Assembly: GCA_025558095.1 (NCBI GenBank)
Contig: JAIVFI010000028.1
Span: 434,001-498,000 of the forward strand
Direction of reading: 5' to 3'
DNA length: 64,000 bases
From: Hyaloraphidium curvatum
Lineage: Eukaryota; Monoblepharomycota; Hyaloraphidiomycetes; Hyaloraphidiales; Hyaloraphidiaceae
The notes beneath the pieces are model-generated. The model made no database searches and was not told where the DNA came from. It worked only from the letters and a program-made list of their open reading frames with translations. Made by a program: the position numbers and the translations under genes. Every line of letters begins with the position of its first letter. Positions within the stretch are counted from its first letter, which is position 1. Positions 21,809 to 32,304 of the stretch are shown here, piece after piece.

Positions 21809-22828
21809 ATGTTCCGCGCTGCGGCGGCACCGAAGCGCGTCCTCGCGAAGTGTCTCCCCGTCCCGGTTCCACGCTTCGAACGCATTCGCCACTTCTCCGC
21901 GAGCGACCGCCCCGCCGTATCCCGCTTCTTCCACATCAACGTCACCGTGTCCAATATGGACCGCGCCGTATCCTTCTACTCCTCCCTCGGCTTCCGCAAG
22001 ACGGAGCTCGTCGCCCCCTCCGGCGCCTCCATCGCCCCGCACCTCGGCATCGACGTCCGCGCGCTCAAGGCATGCATCATGCTCCCCGCCGCCGCCGACG
22101 GCCCGATGCTGGACCTCGTCGAGTTCGTGGACCCGCCGGCGGGGGAAGGACCGTACCCGCACGCGGGGCACATCGGGGCGAGCAGGGTATGCCTGGAGAC
22201 GTGGGACCTGGATGCTGCAATGGGACTGCTCAAGAAGGAGGGCGCCAAGTTCGCGGGGCCGGACGTCACCTACGCGACGCCGCTGGGGGAGCACAAGCGG
22301 ACCGCGATGTTCTTCGATCCGGAAGGGACGATGCTGCAGTTCATCGCGCCAGTGGATGCCCAGCGGGCGGATGGACGCGCGCGGCGGTTCTACCACCTGA
22401 ACCTCAACGTGGCGGAAATGGACAGGTCCGTCGAATTCTACCGTGCGCTCGGGTTCGAGGTCCTGGGCGACATCGAGGTGGAGAACGAAGCGTTGGGGGT
22501 GCCGATGGGGATCAAGGCGCGGAAGTTGCGGGCCGCCTTCCTCAGGATCAGGGGAGACGACGGGGGCATGATCCTGGACCTCGTCCGCTTCGCCCCACCA
22601 TGGATTACCGAGCCGTACCGGCAAGCAAACAGCCTGGGCATATCGAGGTTTGCGCTCTGGGCTCCGGACATTGGAAGGGCGCTGGAGGTCGCGGAGGGAG
22701 CGGGCGGCAGGACGGTCGCGGACCCATTCAGGTTTCCCGGCCCCGGTGGGCAGTTGACGGACACGGTGATGGTGCGCGATCCGGACGGAATCTTTGTGCA
22801 GTTCTTCGCGGCGGCGTCGGATGCTTGA
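21809..22828 (+). CDS. Two-domain VOC (glyoxalase/dioxygenase fold) protein, likely mitochondrial
   Basis: A single-exon gene of 339 residues. The N-terminus (MFRAAAAPKRVLAKCLPVPV) resembles a mitochondrial presequence. Two VOC domains follow: FFHINVTVSNMDRAVSFYSS to FFDPEGTMLQFI, and FYHLNLNVAEMDRSVEFYRA to VRDPDGIFVQFF. The fold is secure from the repeated H-x-N-V...F-Y...DP-(E/D)-G pattern. The closing residue that is usually a metal-binding Glu (DPDGxxxE) is Gln in both copies, so classical glyoxalase I chemistry is doubtful. Substrate unknown. Confidence 0.8.
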   Translation: MFRAAAAPKRVLAKCLPVPVPRFERIRHFSASDRPAVSRFFHINVTVSNMDRAVSFYSSLGFRKTELVAPSGASIAPHLGIDVRALKACIMLPAAADGPMLDLVEFVDPPAGEGPYPHAGHIGASRVCLETWDLDAAMGLLKKEGAKFAGPDVTYATPLGEHKRTAMFFDPEGTMLQFIAPVDAQRADGRARRFYHLNLNVAEMDRSVEFYRALGFEVLGDIEVENEALGVPMGIKARKLRAAFLRIRGDDGGMILDLVRFAPPWITEPYRQANSLGISRFALWAPDIGRALEVAEGAGGRTVADPFRFPGPGGQLTDTVMVRDPDGIFVQFFAAASDA

Positions 22829-22926
22829 GTTCGTTGCTGCCGTGCCAATGCGTTGAGGCTTCTCTTGTGTGCGGCTCCACGGACTGGGGAAAGCAGCGGT
22901 TCGCGAAAGAAGTGAATGACACAGTA

Positions 22927-22957
22927 TTCATTGTATCGACTGGATATTGATGGAATC
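22927..22957 (-). promoter_or_regulatory. Conserved 3' element after copy B
   Basis: Read on the minus strand it is GATTCCATCAATATCCAG followed by TCGATACAATGA, about 45 bp beyond the stop. It matches the elements after copies A, D, E and F. Confidence 0.4.
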
Positions 22958-22966
22958 AAGAACATC

Positions 22967-23013
22967 ACAATTCGAAGCTCAGGCCTGCATCACATTCGAA
23001 GCTCAGGCCTGCA
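22967..23013. repeat. Short direct repeat over the copy B stop
   Basis: ATTCGAAGCTCAGGCCTGCA occurs twice in tandem (first copy with one extra A), so the last codons and stop of copy B are duplicated just downstream. This looks like a local slippage event. Confidence 0.7.
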
Positions 23014-23927
23014 CCGCGGGCGCCATGAAGCACAGGGCCTGGTTGCCCCGCGCCGCGGGCGCCGCGAGGCCGTAGCCGCAGAAGGCCTGCCGGGGGGCGC
23101 CCGAAATGCCGAAGCCGCAGAAAGCCTGCTTCGAGTCCGCGGGCTTGGGCTCCCCGCGGCCGGCGGCCCTGATGGGGCTGCAGAGGGCCACGCCGGTCGC
23201 GGCAGCCTGGTTGCTGAACGCAAAACAGGGCACGCATCCGGCCTTTTCGGCCTTGTAGAGACAGAGCGCCTTGCCGGAGTCCGCGGCCTTCGGTTGGAGG
23301 CAGAGCGCCATGCCCGCCTGCTCGGGCTTGGAAACCGAGAAGATGCAGATCGGCGCCCGGCCAGACGGCTCGGAGGGCCCGTCATTGTCCTCGGCCTTGT
23401 AAAGGCAGGGAGCGCACTCGGCGTCGGCCTCCTCGGGCAACTCTCCGCCCCACATGGCATGCGGCTCAGCGCCGAAGCGCTCCCGGTAGGCCGCGAGGCC
23501 GGCGGAGTAGCCATTCTTCATGGCCTCGCGCTGCTCTGCGGGGGTGTCCTCAGGGTCGGCCGGGATGTGGTGGAGGAAGGAGCCGGGCCCGAGGAGGGCG
23601 GCCGAGAAGGCGGCGTAGTCGATCGTGTGCAGGATGTGGGCGTGCCTGTCAAGAAGGAGGTTAGCGGGCAATCGGAGCAGGTCGATGCGAAGAAGCTAAC
23701 CAGATCTCGTCCACGTCGAGGCAGGGCGGCATCGGCACGCCCGCGGCCGCCAGCGTCGCGAACCGGCGGTACTCTGCCACCGCCGCGTCGACCCGCTCTT
23801 CGGTCCACTGCTTCTCCTTGAGCACGCGGCGCCGGACCTTGGACAGGTCGACGGCGGCGGCGGCGGGGTGCAGGCCCGAGGCGGCGAAGGGCGAGGGCTC
23901 GGAGGTGGTGAGGTTGAAGCAGAACAT
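23003..23927 (-). CDS. GRDP-like dispersed family, copy B
   Basis: Exons 23927-23701 and 23645-23003 (minus) encode 289 residues; the 55-bp intron splits the Trp codon of DEIW. The start MFCFNLTTSEPSPFAASG precedes the shared domain. The tail has spaced cysteines: APICIFSVSKPEQAG, MALCLQPKAADSGKALCLY, GCVPCFAF, VALCSPIRAAG, then AFCGFGISGAPRQAFCGYG and ALCFMAPAVQA. It is nearly identical to copy F (45155-), including intron sequence and upstream DNA, so the two arose by recent duplication. No targeting signal. Function unknown. Confidence 0.75.
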
Positions 23928-24444
23928 TGTCGTCTGGTTCGGGGTTCGGAGAGTCGGTTGCTGTTTGGTTGCTGTCGAGTTCGATGGGGAGGCCAGGCCC
24001 GGTGAGCATCTACATATACGCGTCGCTCCGCCATGCGGATTTCGACGCGGGGCGCAGGGTTTCCGGGGAGACGTTCCGGGCGCGTGGCGGAGCGGGGCGG
24101 AGCGCTGTGCTCCTTCCGTCGAAACCCGTCCGGCGCGGCCACCCTCCCGCTTGCAATCGCAACGACATGCCTCTAAGCGGGGCATCAAATGAACGATTAG
24201 CACCTAAACGGCCTTGTTCGAGGGCCTTTGCTGAGGATTCAGACCGCATCGCCAGCAGACGGTGCCCTTGGCTGTGAACTCCATATGCCCGCGTCCTTTC
24301 AAGCCTCTAGTTGCCCACTTTACAGTGTTTCCCAGTCCCAGGAAGAAGATGAGCCGAAGATCATGAAGACCATAGTTCGCTCTGCCCGCCGCACACGCAC
24401 TCCTCTCTCCAATTCCGACCGCACGCGTGGCATCCCCGCGATCA
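23928..24444 (-). promoter_or_regulatory. Promoter of copy B, and intergenic remainder
   Basis: Reading away from the start on the minus strand: the CATCGAACTCGACAGCAACC motif, a TATA-like GTATATG at about 24011-24018, then GCATGGCGGA and the GC-rich block up to about 24110. About 210 bp match the DNA before copy F almost base for base. Bases 24131-24444 contain no gene that I can support. Confidence 0.6.
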
Positions 24445-26034
24445 TCAGTCTCCCCGCCAGAAATCGAGCTGGCGTTGCACCGGCCTCCGGATGTCGGGCC
24501 ATTGGAAGCGGTCGGCGTAGTATAGTCTGACCCAATTGCCCCCCCAGTAGTTGCTCCCCTCGGGCGACATGATAGTCGGGTACCACGCCCGGCTCCCATC
24601 CATGCTGCCTGTGAGGGTGCGCACGGATTCCCAGTAGATCCCGTCGTCCGACGCCGAGATGTGCAGGCGGTTGTCCCCTGCGCGCATCAGGTTGAGCGAT
24701 GTACACCAGGGGACAAGCAGGCGCCGAAACCTACATCCGTTGAAGATGATGACCCATTTCTCGAGCAGGACGTTCCAGTGCAGCGAGGGGTTGGATCCGG
24801 GCACCCAATCCAGCCCCGGCGCGGGCACGTACGGCCCGTACAGCCCCGGCGAGTCGAAGCCGCCGCCGTTCCACTTGAACCAGGTGTGCGGGTATGCGTT
24901 CGGGTCGTACGAGACCGCGATGCCCATTTGGTGCTCGGCGAAGATCTGCAGAAGCAAAAAGGGGGGTCAACAACACCAGCACGTCCTTCAGCCATAGAAA
25001 GACGCACCATGAGCCACCTGTTGCTTCCCCGGTCCCATGCCACGATGTGGTTGCCCGTTCCGCCGAACATGGGGCGGTAATCCGGCGGCCGGGGCAACGG
25101 GGACGAGATGATCTGGCCATAGTCGTGCCACGTGATGCCCTGGTCCCACGAATGCACCAGGCCGATCGTCTTCCACGCCGGACCGCCCGCGGGGTGGCGC
25201 GGCCAGTACCCGTCTTCGGCGTGGTAGAAGGCCATGAAGTGCTGCGCGGGGCGCGTGGCGCGTCAGAAAGCGGATTAGGCAGCGGGAAGATGAGGCCCAC
25301 GTTTGGGTTGCCGTCGGTGGGGTGCCGGTGGACGGAAATGAGCCACTTTCCTCCGTTGTCAAAGCCGCGGTAGTCTCTGCGGCCCCCGAACTTGATCGAC
25401 GTTACTCTCAGCCCGATGTATGAAGGCATACCGGATGCTTACCCAAATGTAAGGATAAGGAGTGTAAGGCACCTGGTAGCCGGACGAGTCGAGCCAACGG
25501 TCGGTTGACACGGTGCGATAGTTCTCGCAGTTGGACCCTGGGAGGGGGTCAGACCGGGTCGCCATGCGATGCAGATACGACAAAACACGAACAGAAGGTG
25601 ATCCAGCCGCCGTCGCCTGGGATGATGGTCAGGTGCGCGTCCGGGAAGACGTGGTATGCCGGGTTCTGCTTCGTGTTCTGTCACGCGGAAGGCGGGATCC
25701 CCGGTCAGTCCCCGCCCCGCATCGCACCCAAATGCACCAGATCCACGAGATCCGGGGCCACGATGCCCACCGGCACGTCGTAGGCGCCTCCGAGCGAGAA
25801 TCCCCAGTTGCGCGACGGGGCGCGGCGGTACCGGCGGTAGGGCGAGTGCGCGAAAGACAAGTTTCCCTCCGGAACGTCGTTGTCGTGCTCCATGCCCGCC
25901 GTGATCGCGGACTGCTGCCCGAAAGAGCGGCCGAAGAGCGAGAGGGCGGCGGCGCGCGGAGCGGCCAGGAGGGCGAGCGCCACCGCGAGGAGCGCGCCGC
26001 GCCGCCGGCCGGGCGCGGAGGACACGGAGGCCAT
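24445..26034 (-). CDS. Secreted beta-propeller/glycosidase-like protein
   Basis: Seven exons (26034-25738, 25677-25593, 25537-25443, 25390-25301, 25241-25008, 24945-24735, 24677-24445) give 414 residues, all phases consistent. An N-terminal signal peptide is visible (basic residues, then ALLAVALALLAAPRAAALS). Segments such as HSWDQGITWHDYGQII, MFGGTGNHIVAWDRG and LHISASDDGIYWESV have the repeating SxDxGxxW character of sialidase, GH43-like and related propeller glycosidases. The gene therefore probably encodes an extracellular carbohydrate-active or carbohydrate-binding protein. I cannot name the family or place catalytic acids. Splice models for exons 1 and 6 are the least certain. Confidence 0.6.
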
Positions 26035-26584
26035 CGCGGGGGAGTTCTCTGGCACGGGCAGGGGGCGCGCACGCCGGAATGGAATCGGCGAGTCGACAAG
26101 CGAGTTGGTGCGCAAGGGCGATCCCCTCCCGGGCATCGGCGGCTGGGTGATCGTTGGCGTTGCGCATCCTTTTCGGCTGTGGGACTCTGCGCGGCAAGAC
26201 GCCCGCTGGAGCCCGCAATTGGCCTCGCGGTTCTCAGAGTCGGCGGAGGGCCGCAAGCACCCGTCCGTGCGCGGCGAGGGAGGGCTTGCGGAGCAACCGG
26301 CTCCTCCGACCCGCTGTCATGGCGCACCCGGCCCGGACCTCGATGTAATGCCTGACATACACAGAGACCTCCCCGGCCCCACCCTAAGAGCCAACGGCAC
26401 TTTGCAGCATCGTAACTTTACTTTCCGCTGGTTTCCGGGGCTCCTTTCGCGGGATTCGCCCCACCACGCCGCCATCCCGGAACCCGGTTTCCCCGACGCA
26501 AAACTCGCTCGATCGTCCGGATCTTCAGCTACTGTCACGGACGGTGGAAGGGAGCATCCGATGTCAATCGATCCGCTTCACAAC
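26035..26584. other. Intergenic
   Basis: This lies between the propeller-like gene start and the lipase 3' end. Long frames here are shadows of GC-rich DNA. Nothing else recognised. Confidence 0.5.
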
Positions 26585-27643
26585 TCATGCCATGATGCCT
26601 GCGAGCACTGCCGCCGCCAGCGCGGCCCATCCCCCCACCGTCGCCCTTCCCGCCCCCGCGGGCCTGGTAGTCACCACCTTCTTCCCCCACAGCTTGGCCA
26701 TCCGCTCCACCAGGAACGCGACGCTCCCGTTGACGTCGTTGTGGATCTCCCTCTCCCGCGGCATCCCCATGGGCACCGAGATGAAGGCGGAATGCACGTC
26801 GCCCCAGACCTTCCTCGACGCATTCTGCGGGATCGCGCCGTCCGGCTGCAAGCAAAGCTGGCTCGCAAGCGGGACCGACCCGTCGTGCACGAGGTAGCCG
26901 GCCCCGCCGAGCGCGTCCCCACCAAGCAGCGCGACGTCCACGCCCTGCAGCACGCCCGCCTGCTTGGCGTTCCACCCTTGCGGGCCGTTCAGGAAGGTGG
27001 TAGTCAGGCTGGCCCCCGCCCCCTCGTCCGGCTGACCCTTCAGGCCAACTGTGAGGTTGAACCCCTGCTCACCCACGAGGGCAACCACCTGTTCGTCGGT
27101 GAGCAGGCCGGCGACCCAATCGTAGGACCAGGAGCCCTGGTGCGGGGTGACGAGGGTGGTTACCGACGCCACGCGGAGGCCGGTGAGGTTGGCCTGCTGC
27201 CCCGATATGATGTCGGCCGCGGCGGCCCGCACAACCAGGCCCCCGTAGGAATAGCCGACCAAGTCGAACGTGTCCTTGCCGTGGTTGTCCCTCAGATAAC
27301 CCAGGAACCGCGCCAGCGTCGCACCGGCCTCGTCGACACCGGCCACGGAGTTGACCTCGAGGCTCTCCCCCAACGCCACGCAGTCCGCCGCCGGCACGGG
27401 GGCTGTCGAGTTCCTCCCCTTCCGCGCGGGGGCGACATAAGCACCCAGGCCCGCCCGGGCCAAGCTGGAGCGGATCGTGTCGAAGGACGAGGAGCTGCAG
27501 GAGGTCGGGGTCGAGAAGGCGTGGCTGCCGGCCCCGCCGCCGACGAGCACGATGGCGCGGCGGGAGGTGTCGGGCGCCGCGGCGGCGAGGGCTGCCAGAA
27601 AGAGGAGGAGGAAAGCGGGCAGCTGCAGAGCCCGCGGAGGCAT
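26585..27643 (-). CDS. Secreted alpha/beta-hydrolase (lipase-like), possible GPI anchor
   Basis: A single-exon gene of 352 residues from Met 27643; an upstream in-frame Met at 27748 precedes no signal. The signal peptide is MPPRALQLPAFLLLFLAALA. The hydrolase starts AIVLVGGGAGS and carries the nucleophile elbow DLVGYSYGGLV. A later VHDGSVPLASQLC resembles the catalytic Asp region of triacylglycerol lipases, and GDVHSAFI may give the His. The C-terminus is hydrophobic (WAALAAAVLAGIMA) after Ser/Gly-rich residues, as expected for a GPI-anchor signal. It probably acts on esters or lipids at the cell surface. Substrate unknown. Confidence 0.75.
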   Translation of the reverse strand: MPPRALQLPAFLLLFLAALAAAAPDTSRRAIVLVGGGAGSHAFSTPTSCSSSSFDTIRSSLARAGLGAYVAPARKGRNSTAPVPAADCVALGESLEVNSVAGVDEAGATLARFLGYLRDNHGKDTFDLVGYSYGGLVVRAAAADIISGQQANLTGLRVASVTTLVTPHQGSWSYDWVAGLLTDEQVVALVGEQGFNLTVGLKGQPDEGAGASLTTTFLNGPQGWNAKQAGVLQGVDVALLGGDALGGAGYLVHDGSVPLASQLCLQPDGAIPQNASRKVWGDVHSAFISVPMGMPREREIHNDVNGSVAFLVERMAKLWGKKVVTTRPAGAGRATVGGWAALAAAVLAGIMA

Positions 27644-28105
27644 AGTGGAGGTCGAGTTTGTGGAGGAGTGAGGGACGTGAGAGGGATCTCGAAGGGATGG
27701 AGATGCCGCCGTGGCCGTTCCCAAAGCCCTCAAAGCAGTTCGGCTCAAATTCGGTCAATGGCGTCGACAATGTCAGCCGGGCATTCCTCTGCAACGCAAC
27801 GGCGTGGTGATCCCCCCCGGATGTCCATTCGCGTTGGCTCCGCCGGACTGAGTCTGCTCCGAGCCTGCTCTCGTCCAGCCCAGCGCCCTCTGAAAGCCGT
27901 CTCTACCGGTCTGCCCAGTCAAAGATGACCTGGCTACCTCTGCTATTTCAGATGAACCATTTCGGCCCCTGGAATAGATCAGTGGGCAACTTAGGCCAAG
28001 ATCACCTGCGTGGCTGACCCTTAGATCGAAACTCTGCTCTTCCGCCGCGCTTGTGCCGAAACGGTCTTGGCGCCAGTGCTCGCGTAGGCTTGGAGCACGG
28101 ACGGC
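27644..28105. other. Intergenic, divergent promoters
   Basis: Between the starts of the lipase and of the multipass membrane protein on opposite strands. No gene, RNA or repeat seen. Confidence 0.5.
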
Positions 28106-29611
28106 ATGTCGCCACGGGAAGTTGCCCCGGAGGCAACGGCTCTGTCGCCGGAGGAATGGCTGGTCCTGTTCCCCGCCGGGATGTCTCCCTCCCCCTCGCG
28201 CCCGGTTGCGGAGCCGCCGCCCGACCCTGCTGCCGCCCGGCGCGCCGAGGATCCGCTCACGCTGGCAGCCGCCCGTGAAGCTTTTGCCTCCGCCGGCTTG
28301 CGGTGGACAGCCCGCCTGGTGCGCTTCCACGAGCGGCTGCCGTGGGTGAGGAGCTTCACCTGGTTCTTCTACCTCGTGGCCTTGGGAATCGCACCTGCCC
28401 TGGCCTGGACCGGGCTGCACGCGACAGAGAGTCCTTATGCGAGCCAGGCCACCGTTGCCGGACTTGCCGTTGCGCTGCTGGTGGCTTGGGAGAGCATGGT
28501 CTGCTTGTGTTGGGACTACTTGGCGAAGAACGGCCTGAGAAGGCCGAAACCTTTCCGTCCGTATGACAAGCTGGCTCTAGCGAGTGCGGTGAGGTGGCTG
28601 CAGCTTCGCAGCGACGTTAGCGGCAAGGCCGGGGAGTCGTCGGAAACGCCGGTTTCTGTGCTGCTGCTGCACGACGACGCCGACGCCATGTGTTCGTGCC
28701 CGCGTGGGCAGTGCGGGGGTGGACAGCTGAGGCGGGATGCCTACATCCGTTTCTTTGACTTCTGGGCCGATGTGCTCCGCACCGCCGTGGTCACTCTTCT
28801 TTTGCTTTGGACTCCCATGGTCTCCCTTGCGGGCAAAGGTTTCTGGCACTCCTGGGGCGTGACTGGTGCCATTTTTGCTCTTATCTGGACGACCCTCTTT
28901 TATCCTCTGATGGTTTCCGTGCGCGAGTACACCGTCCACACAGAAGCCAGCGCCAACATCGTGCGGAGGAATCTCCACAGGGCGCTCTCCGCATCCTTGC
29001 GCTCCTTCTTGCGGCGCTACAGGGAGTTTCTCTCGAAGTATTTGGGGGAGAATCCCGCAACAGCATCCTCGGTCGAACTGCACGCGCGCATCCTCGCCCT
29101 GCTCGAGTATGCATGGGCCTCCCAGCTGGGTTACCTGCCCCTCTACCGCCGACTCTTGGTCACATGCATCATCGCCAACCTGGTCGCCTTTATCGTGAAC
29201 CTGGCGGTCGGCCCGTGTATCACGGCATTCCAGATCGCGGACGTCGCCGGCATCATCTTCGTGGTCGCGCGGGAGCTCCTCATCACCGCGGCATATAACT
29301 CCCAGGTCGAGGATGTAGCGTCGCTGTGCGCCTCTGCCGCCGCCGCCGCCCGCAGCCTCCTCACCGAGCACGCCGGCGGCTCCCCCGACCCGCAGGCATT
29401 CGCCGCGCTCCGGGCGCACGAGCATCTCCTCGCCGGCGCCGCGGCGTCGGCGCTGGAGCGCCGCGTCAGGTTCCTAGGGCAGCCGATCGGGTTCGGGACC
29501 GCGAGGGGGCTGGCCATTACGGGGATCACGATCATATTCGCGGCGGTGGGAGCGATGAGGGGGTTCGGGGTGCGCGTGGTGCTCGGGACCGTCTGCACGC
29601 CGGGTCAGTAG
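28106..29611 (+). CDS. Multipass membrane protein, unrecognised family (paralogue 1)
   Basis: A single-exon gene of 501 residues. Hydrophobic segments include SFTWFFYLVALGIAPALAW, TVAGLAVALLVAWESMVCLC, TAVVTLLLLWTPMVSLAG, VTGAIFALIWTTLFYPLMVS, VTCIIANLVAFIVNLAVG and AITGITIIFAAVGAMRG. Before the third lies a cysteine motif, DAMCSCPRGQCGGGQLRRD, followed by FF-F-x-x-x. The gene at 33342 has the same layout with DKLCPCALPGCSGGLLRE and then FWTPTVTLAS, so the two are paralogues. I do not recognise the family. The cysteine motif may bind metal or form disulphides; this is inference. Confidence 0.65.
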   Translation: MSPREVAPEATALSPEEWLVLFPAGMSPSPSRPVAEPPPDPAAARRAEDPLTLAAAREAFASAGLRWTARLVRFHERLPWVRSFTWFFYLVALGIAPALAWTGLHATESPYASQATVAGLAVALLVAWESMVCLCWDYLAKNGLRRPKPFRPYDKLALASAVRWLQLRSDVSGKAGESSETPVSVLLLHDDADAMCSCPRGQCGGGQLRRDAYIRFFDFWADVLRTAVVTLLLLWTPMVSLAGKGFWHSWGVTGAIFALIWTTLFYPLMVSVREYTVHTEASANIVRRNLHRALSASLRSFLRRYREFLSKYLGENPATASSVELHARILALLEYAWASQLGYLPLYRRLLVTCIIANLVAFIVNLAVGPCITAFQIADVAGIIFVVARELLITAAYNSQVEDVASLCASAAAAARSLLTEHAGGSPDPQAFAALRAHEHLLAGAAASALERRVRFLGQPIGFGTARGLAITGITIIFAAVGAMRGFGVRVVLGTVCTPGQ

Positions 29612-29754
29612 GAGGGATGTCATTCATTCCCCGTTGAACATCGTCCAATAATAGAAGAGGCAATGCACTCCGAGGCATTCCTGCCATTTTTGGTGCCGAT
29701 CGGCCGGCGAGAAGTTATGGCTTGCCGATCAGATCAGGAACGGGGGTTGCACAG

Positions 29755-29992
29755 CACTGCGCCGCGCTCCGCCACGCGTCCCAAAGAACGATCGCCGCGC
29801 CCCGGCGGGGATACCCCTATTCTGGGACGATCCCCGCGCCACCGTAGAAGATTCTATCGGCGGAGCGGATTCCTGCGCGCTCCGGTGCTCCGTTCCGCTC
29901 GGCTATAAAGGCGTTGGGTGCCGGCGACCAGACCTCGCAACCAGCACGAGCAGACTTTGACCTAACCAACGCACTCGTCAATTCTCCAACCC
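29755..29992 (+). promoter_or_regulatory. Promoter of copy C
   Basis: The 381 bp from 29612 to the start hold no gene. The block GCTCCGCCACGCGTCCCAAAG at about 29766 matches the other copies, but the rest has diverged: a second GCGGAGCGGATTCC block and a classical TATAAAG at 29903-29909. The CATCGAACTCGACAG motif of the other promoters is missing. Confidence 0.5.
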
Positions 29993-30702
29993 ATGATGGC
30001 CACCATTTCCGCCGACTTCACCATCTCCGGCCTCCACCCCGCCGCGGCCGCCGTCGACCTCGCCAAGGTCCGCCGCCGCGTTCTCAAAGAGAAGCCGGAT
30101 TGGACCGAAGCCCGTGCCGACACCGCCGTCACCGAGTACCGCCGGTTCGCGACACTCGCGGCCGCGGGCGTGCCGATGCCGCCCTGCCGCGACGTGGACG
30201 AGATCTGGTGCGTTGCATCGCAGCACTTGGCATTCGATCGCTCCTCACCTCGAAGTGTGACAGGCACGCCCACATCCTCCACACGATCGACTACGCCGCC
30301 TTCTCGGCCGCCCTCCTCGGCCCCGGCTCCTTCCTGCACCACGTCCCGGCCGACCCGGAGGACACCCGTGCGGAGCAGCGCGAGGCCATGAAGAGCGGCT
30401 ACGCCGCCGGGCTCGCGGCGTACAAAGAGCGGTTCGGCAGCGAGCCGCACGCCATGTGGGGCGGGGAGCTGCCCGAGGAGGCCGACGCCGAGTGCGCGCC
30501 GTGCCTTTACAAGGCCGACGATTGCAAGGCCGATGATGAGGGTGCCACGGATGATAACCGCTGGCGATGCCTGGTCTGCGTCGCCAAACCCGCCAACCGG
30601 TCAGAGCCGGCTTTCTGTGGCTACAGGGCCCTGGATGCCGTCCCCACGGGGAAGCAGGGCGGTGCGGGAAAGGCGGCCGTTGCCAGGGTTCAGCAGGCCT
30701 GA
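29993..30702 (+). CDS. GRDP-like dispersed family, copy C (short tail)
   Basis: Exons 29993-30207 and 30264-30702 encode 217 residues; the 56-bp intron splits the same Trp codon. The shared domain is intact (LHPAAAAVDLAKV, CRDVDEIW, HAHILHTIDYAAFSAALLG, MWGGELPEEADAECAPCLY). The tail is short, about 60 residues, with few cysteines (CLVCVAK, PAFCGYRALD) and no repeat array. This is the most diverged tail and promoter of the six and may approximate the ancestral form. No targeting signal seen. Function unknown. Confidence 0.72.
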
Positions 30703-31008
30703 ACTTTGATGTAGTGCATTCACATTTCTGTCTCGTTGTCGAATCATCCATTCACGCCCAACATCGAAGGCCCATGGATGATTTAGCTTCGTGAGCGGCA
30801 AGAAGGACAGCAATCGGTCTGACACTGGTCACATTGGTCCAGTGAAGATGAGTCTTTCATCCTGTGCATCGGACAAGCAGCTGTAAGTCCGCATGGCATG
30901 GTTGGGCGAGCGCTTTTGTGGGACAGACAGGACAGGCGATGACCAGCGATGACCCGCCCGCACATTTCATCGTTCGGAAAGCTCCACGCGCTTTACCCAC
31001 CCGGAGAA
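30703..31008. other. Intergenic
   Basis: This holds the 3' region of copy C and the promoter of the thioesterase. The conserved 3' element of the other copies is not recognisable here. Nothing else seen. Confidence 0.5.
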
Positions 31009-32014
31009 ATGCCGTCGTTCGACGCGCTGACCGCCATCTCCCTCGAATCGCGCACCGACGCTGGCGCCGCGTTCCTCGCCTCCGTCGACCCCGCGTGGGC
31101 GCGCGGGCCGGGGCTCCCCGCGGCGGGGTCCCTCGCGAACGCGCTGCTCATCCGCGCCGCGTGCGAGACCCTCGGCCCGTCGTACCGGCCCGTCTCGCTG
31201 CTCGTGGACTACCTGGCGCCGATGCGGCTCGGGGCTCGGGTGCGCATCGCTGTGGAGGTCGCCAGGAAGGGGGCGACGATGGCGCATCTGAGCGCGAGGA
31301 TCAGCCCGGCGGAGGGCGGGGCGCCGCTCGTCCTCGCGCTCGCCGTGTTCGGCCGCGACTCGGCCAGCGCCGCCGAGATGGAGCGCGCGCAGCGCAGCCT
31401 GTATCGGGCACCGGCCGTCCCTCCGCCCCCCGACGCGGGCGGCTTCCACAGCGGGGCCGAGGGACAGTACCGCAGCATGTTCCGGACCGTCGAATGCGAG
31501 CCGGACGCGTCGATGCTGGATTCCCAGGGCCACCTCGTGCCCGGACCCGCGGCTTACTGGGTCAGATGGGGCCTGGACGAGAGCCCCGTGTCCTGGCCGA
31601 TGTTGGCGCTCATGGCGGACTTTGTGATGCCCACGCCGAAGCAAGTGGAGGAGTATTACATCGTCGGCGGCAACGGAGCAGGGGCCAAGCTGACTCCCGG
31701 TATGTCGATGCCTTGTTGATGGACCTTGTTGTGAACTGGTATCCGACTCGGCATCATTCAACAGCAACGGCCTCGTCTTCCGTGAACTTCATCCGACTGC
31801 CGAAAGGACCGTGGTTGCGCAGCTCGTACAACGTCGCGCTCAGGTCGTCGGATGTGATCCTCGAGTTCATGTGCGTGATGGTCGAGTTCCTGCCGGTGGC
31901 GATCACTGATGCCGACCGGCCTCCTTCACCAGCTGGTGGGACGAGCAAGGCGGTCCACCATGCGTGATGGGCAGGCAGACGTCGGTGCTCGCGGGATTTC
32001 AGTCCAAGGTTTAG
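31009..32014 (+). CDS. Acyl-CoA thioesterase-like (double hot-dog) protein
   Basis: Exons 31009-31699, 31765-31870 and 31933-32014 encode 292 residues. The N-terminal hot-dog domain includes ANALLIRAACETLGPSYRP and SLLVDYLAPMRLGARVRIAV. The second half has YWVRWGLDESPVSWPMLALM and ADFVMP. After splicing, SSSVNFIRLPKGPWLR and ILEFIWWDEQGGPPCVMGRQ match the closing strand and DExG...SRQ end of TesB-like thioesterases. These release CoA from acyl-CoA. No peroxisomal PTS1 is present, since the protein ends SKV. The substrate chain length is unknown. Confidence 0.75.
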
Positions 32015-32304
32015 TGTCGTAGACGGCTGCCACCGGCCCGGCAAGGTTTTGGTGCCGTCAAGGCCAACGGACATCGTAGACTCGAGGCGCGAAAGTGTCC
32101 GCACAGAAGTTCGCCATGGGACAGAAAATTGCATCATTCGCCCGTCTGAGCGGCCCGAAGGCGATGATCACGGCGAACGACTATCGTGGTCGAGTGGCTT
32201 GCCGGGTGGTCCACCCCACTCGACTGCCACGTCTCCCGAACAACAACTCACCAGCTGCGTTCAACCGACAGCCCGAGCAGCCCACTCTCCCCCAGCTACG
32301 AAAA

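Noticed and set aside
25880-27928. Plus-strand frame of about 680 codons over the lipase
   Set aside because: It crosses two supported minus-strand genes and an intergenic region, with no domain.
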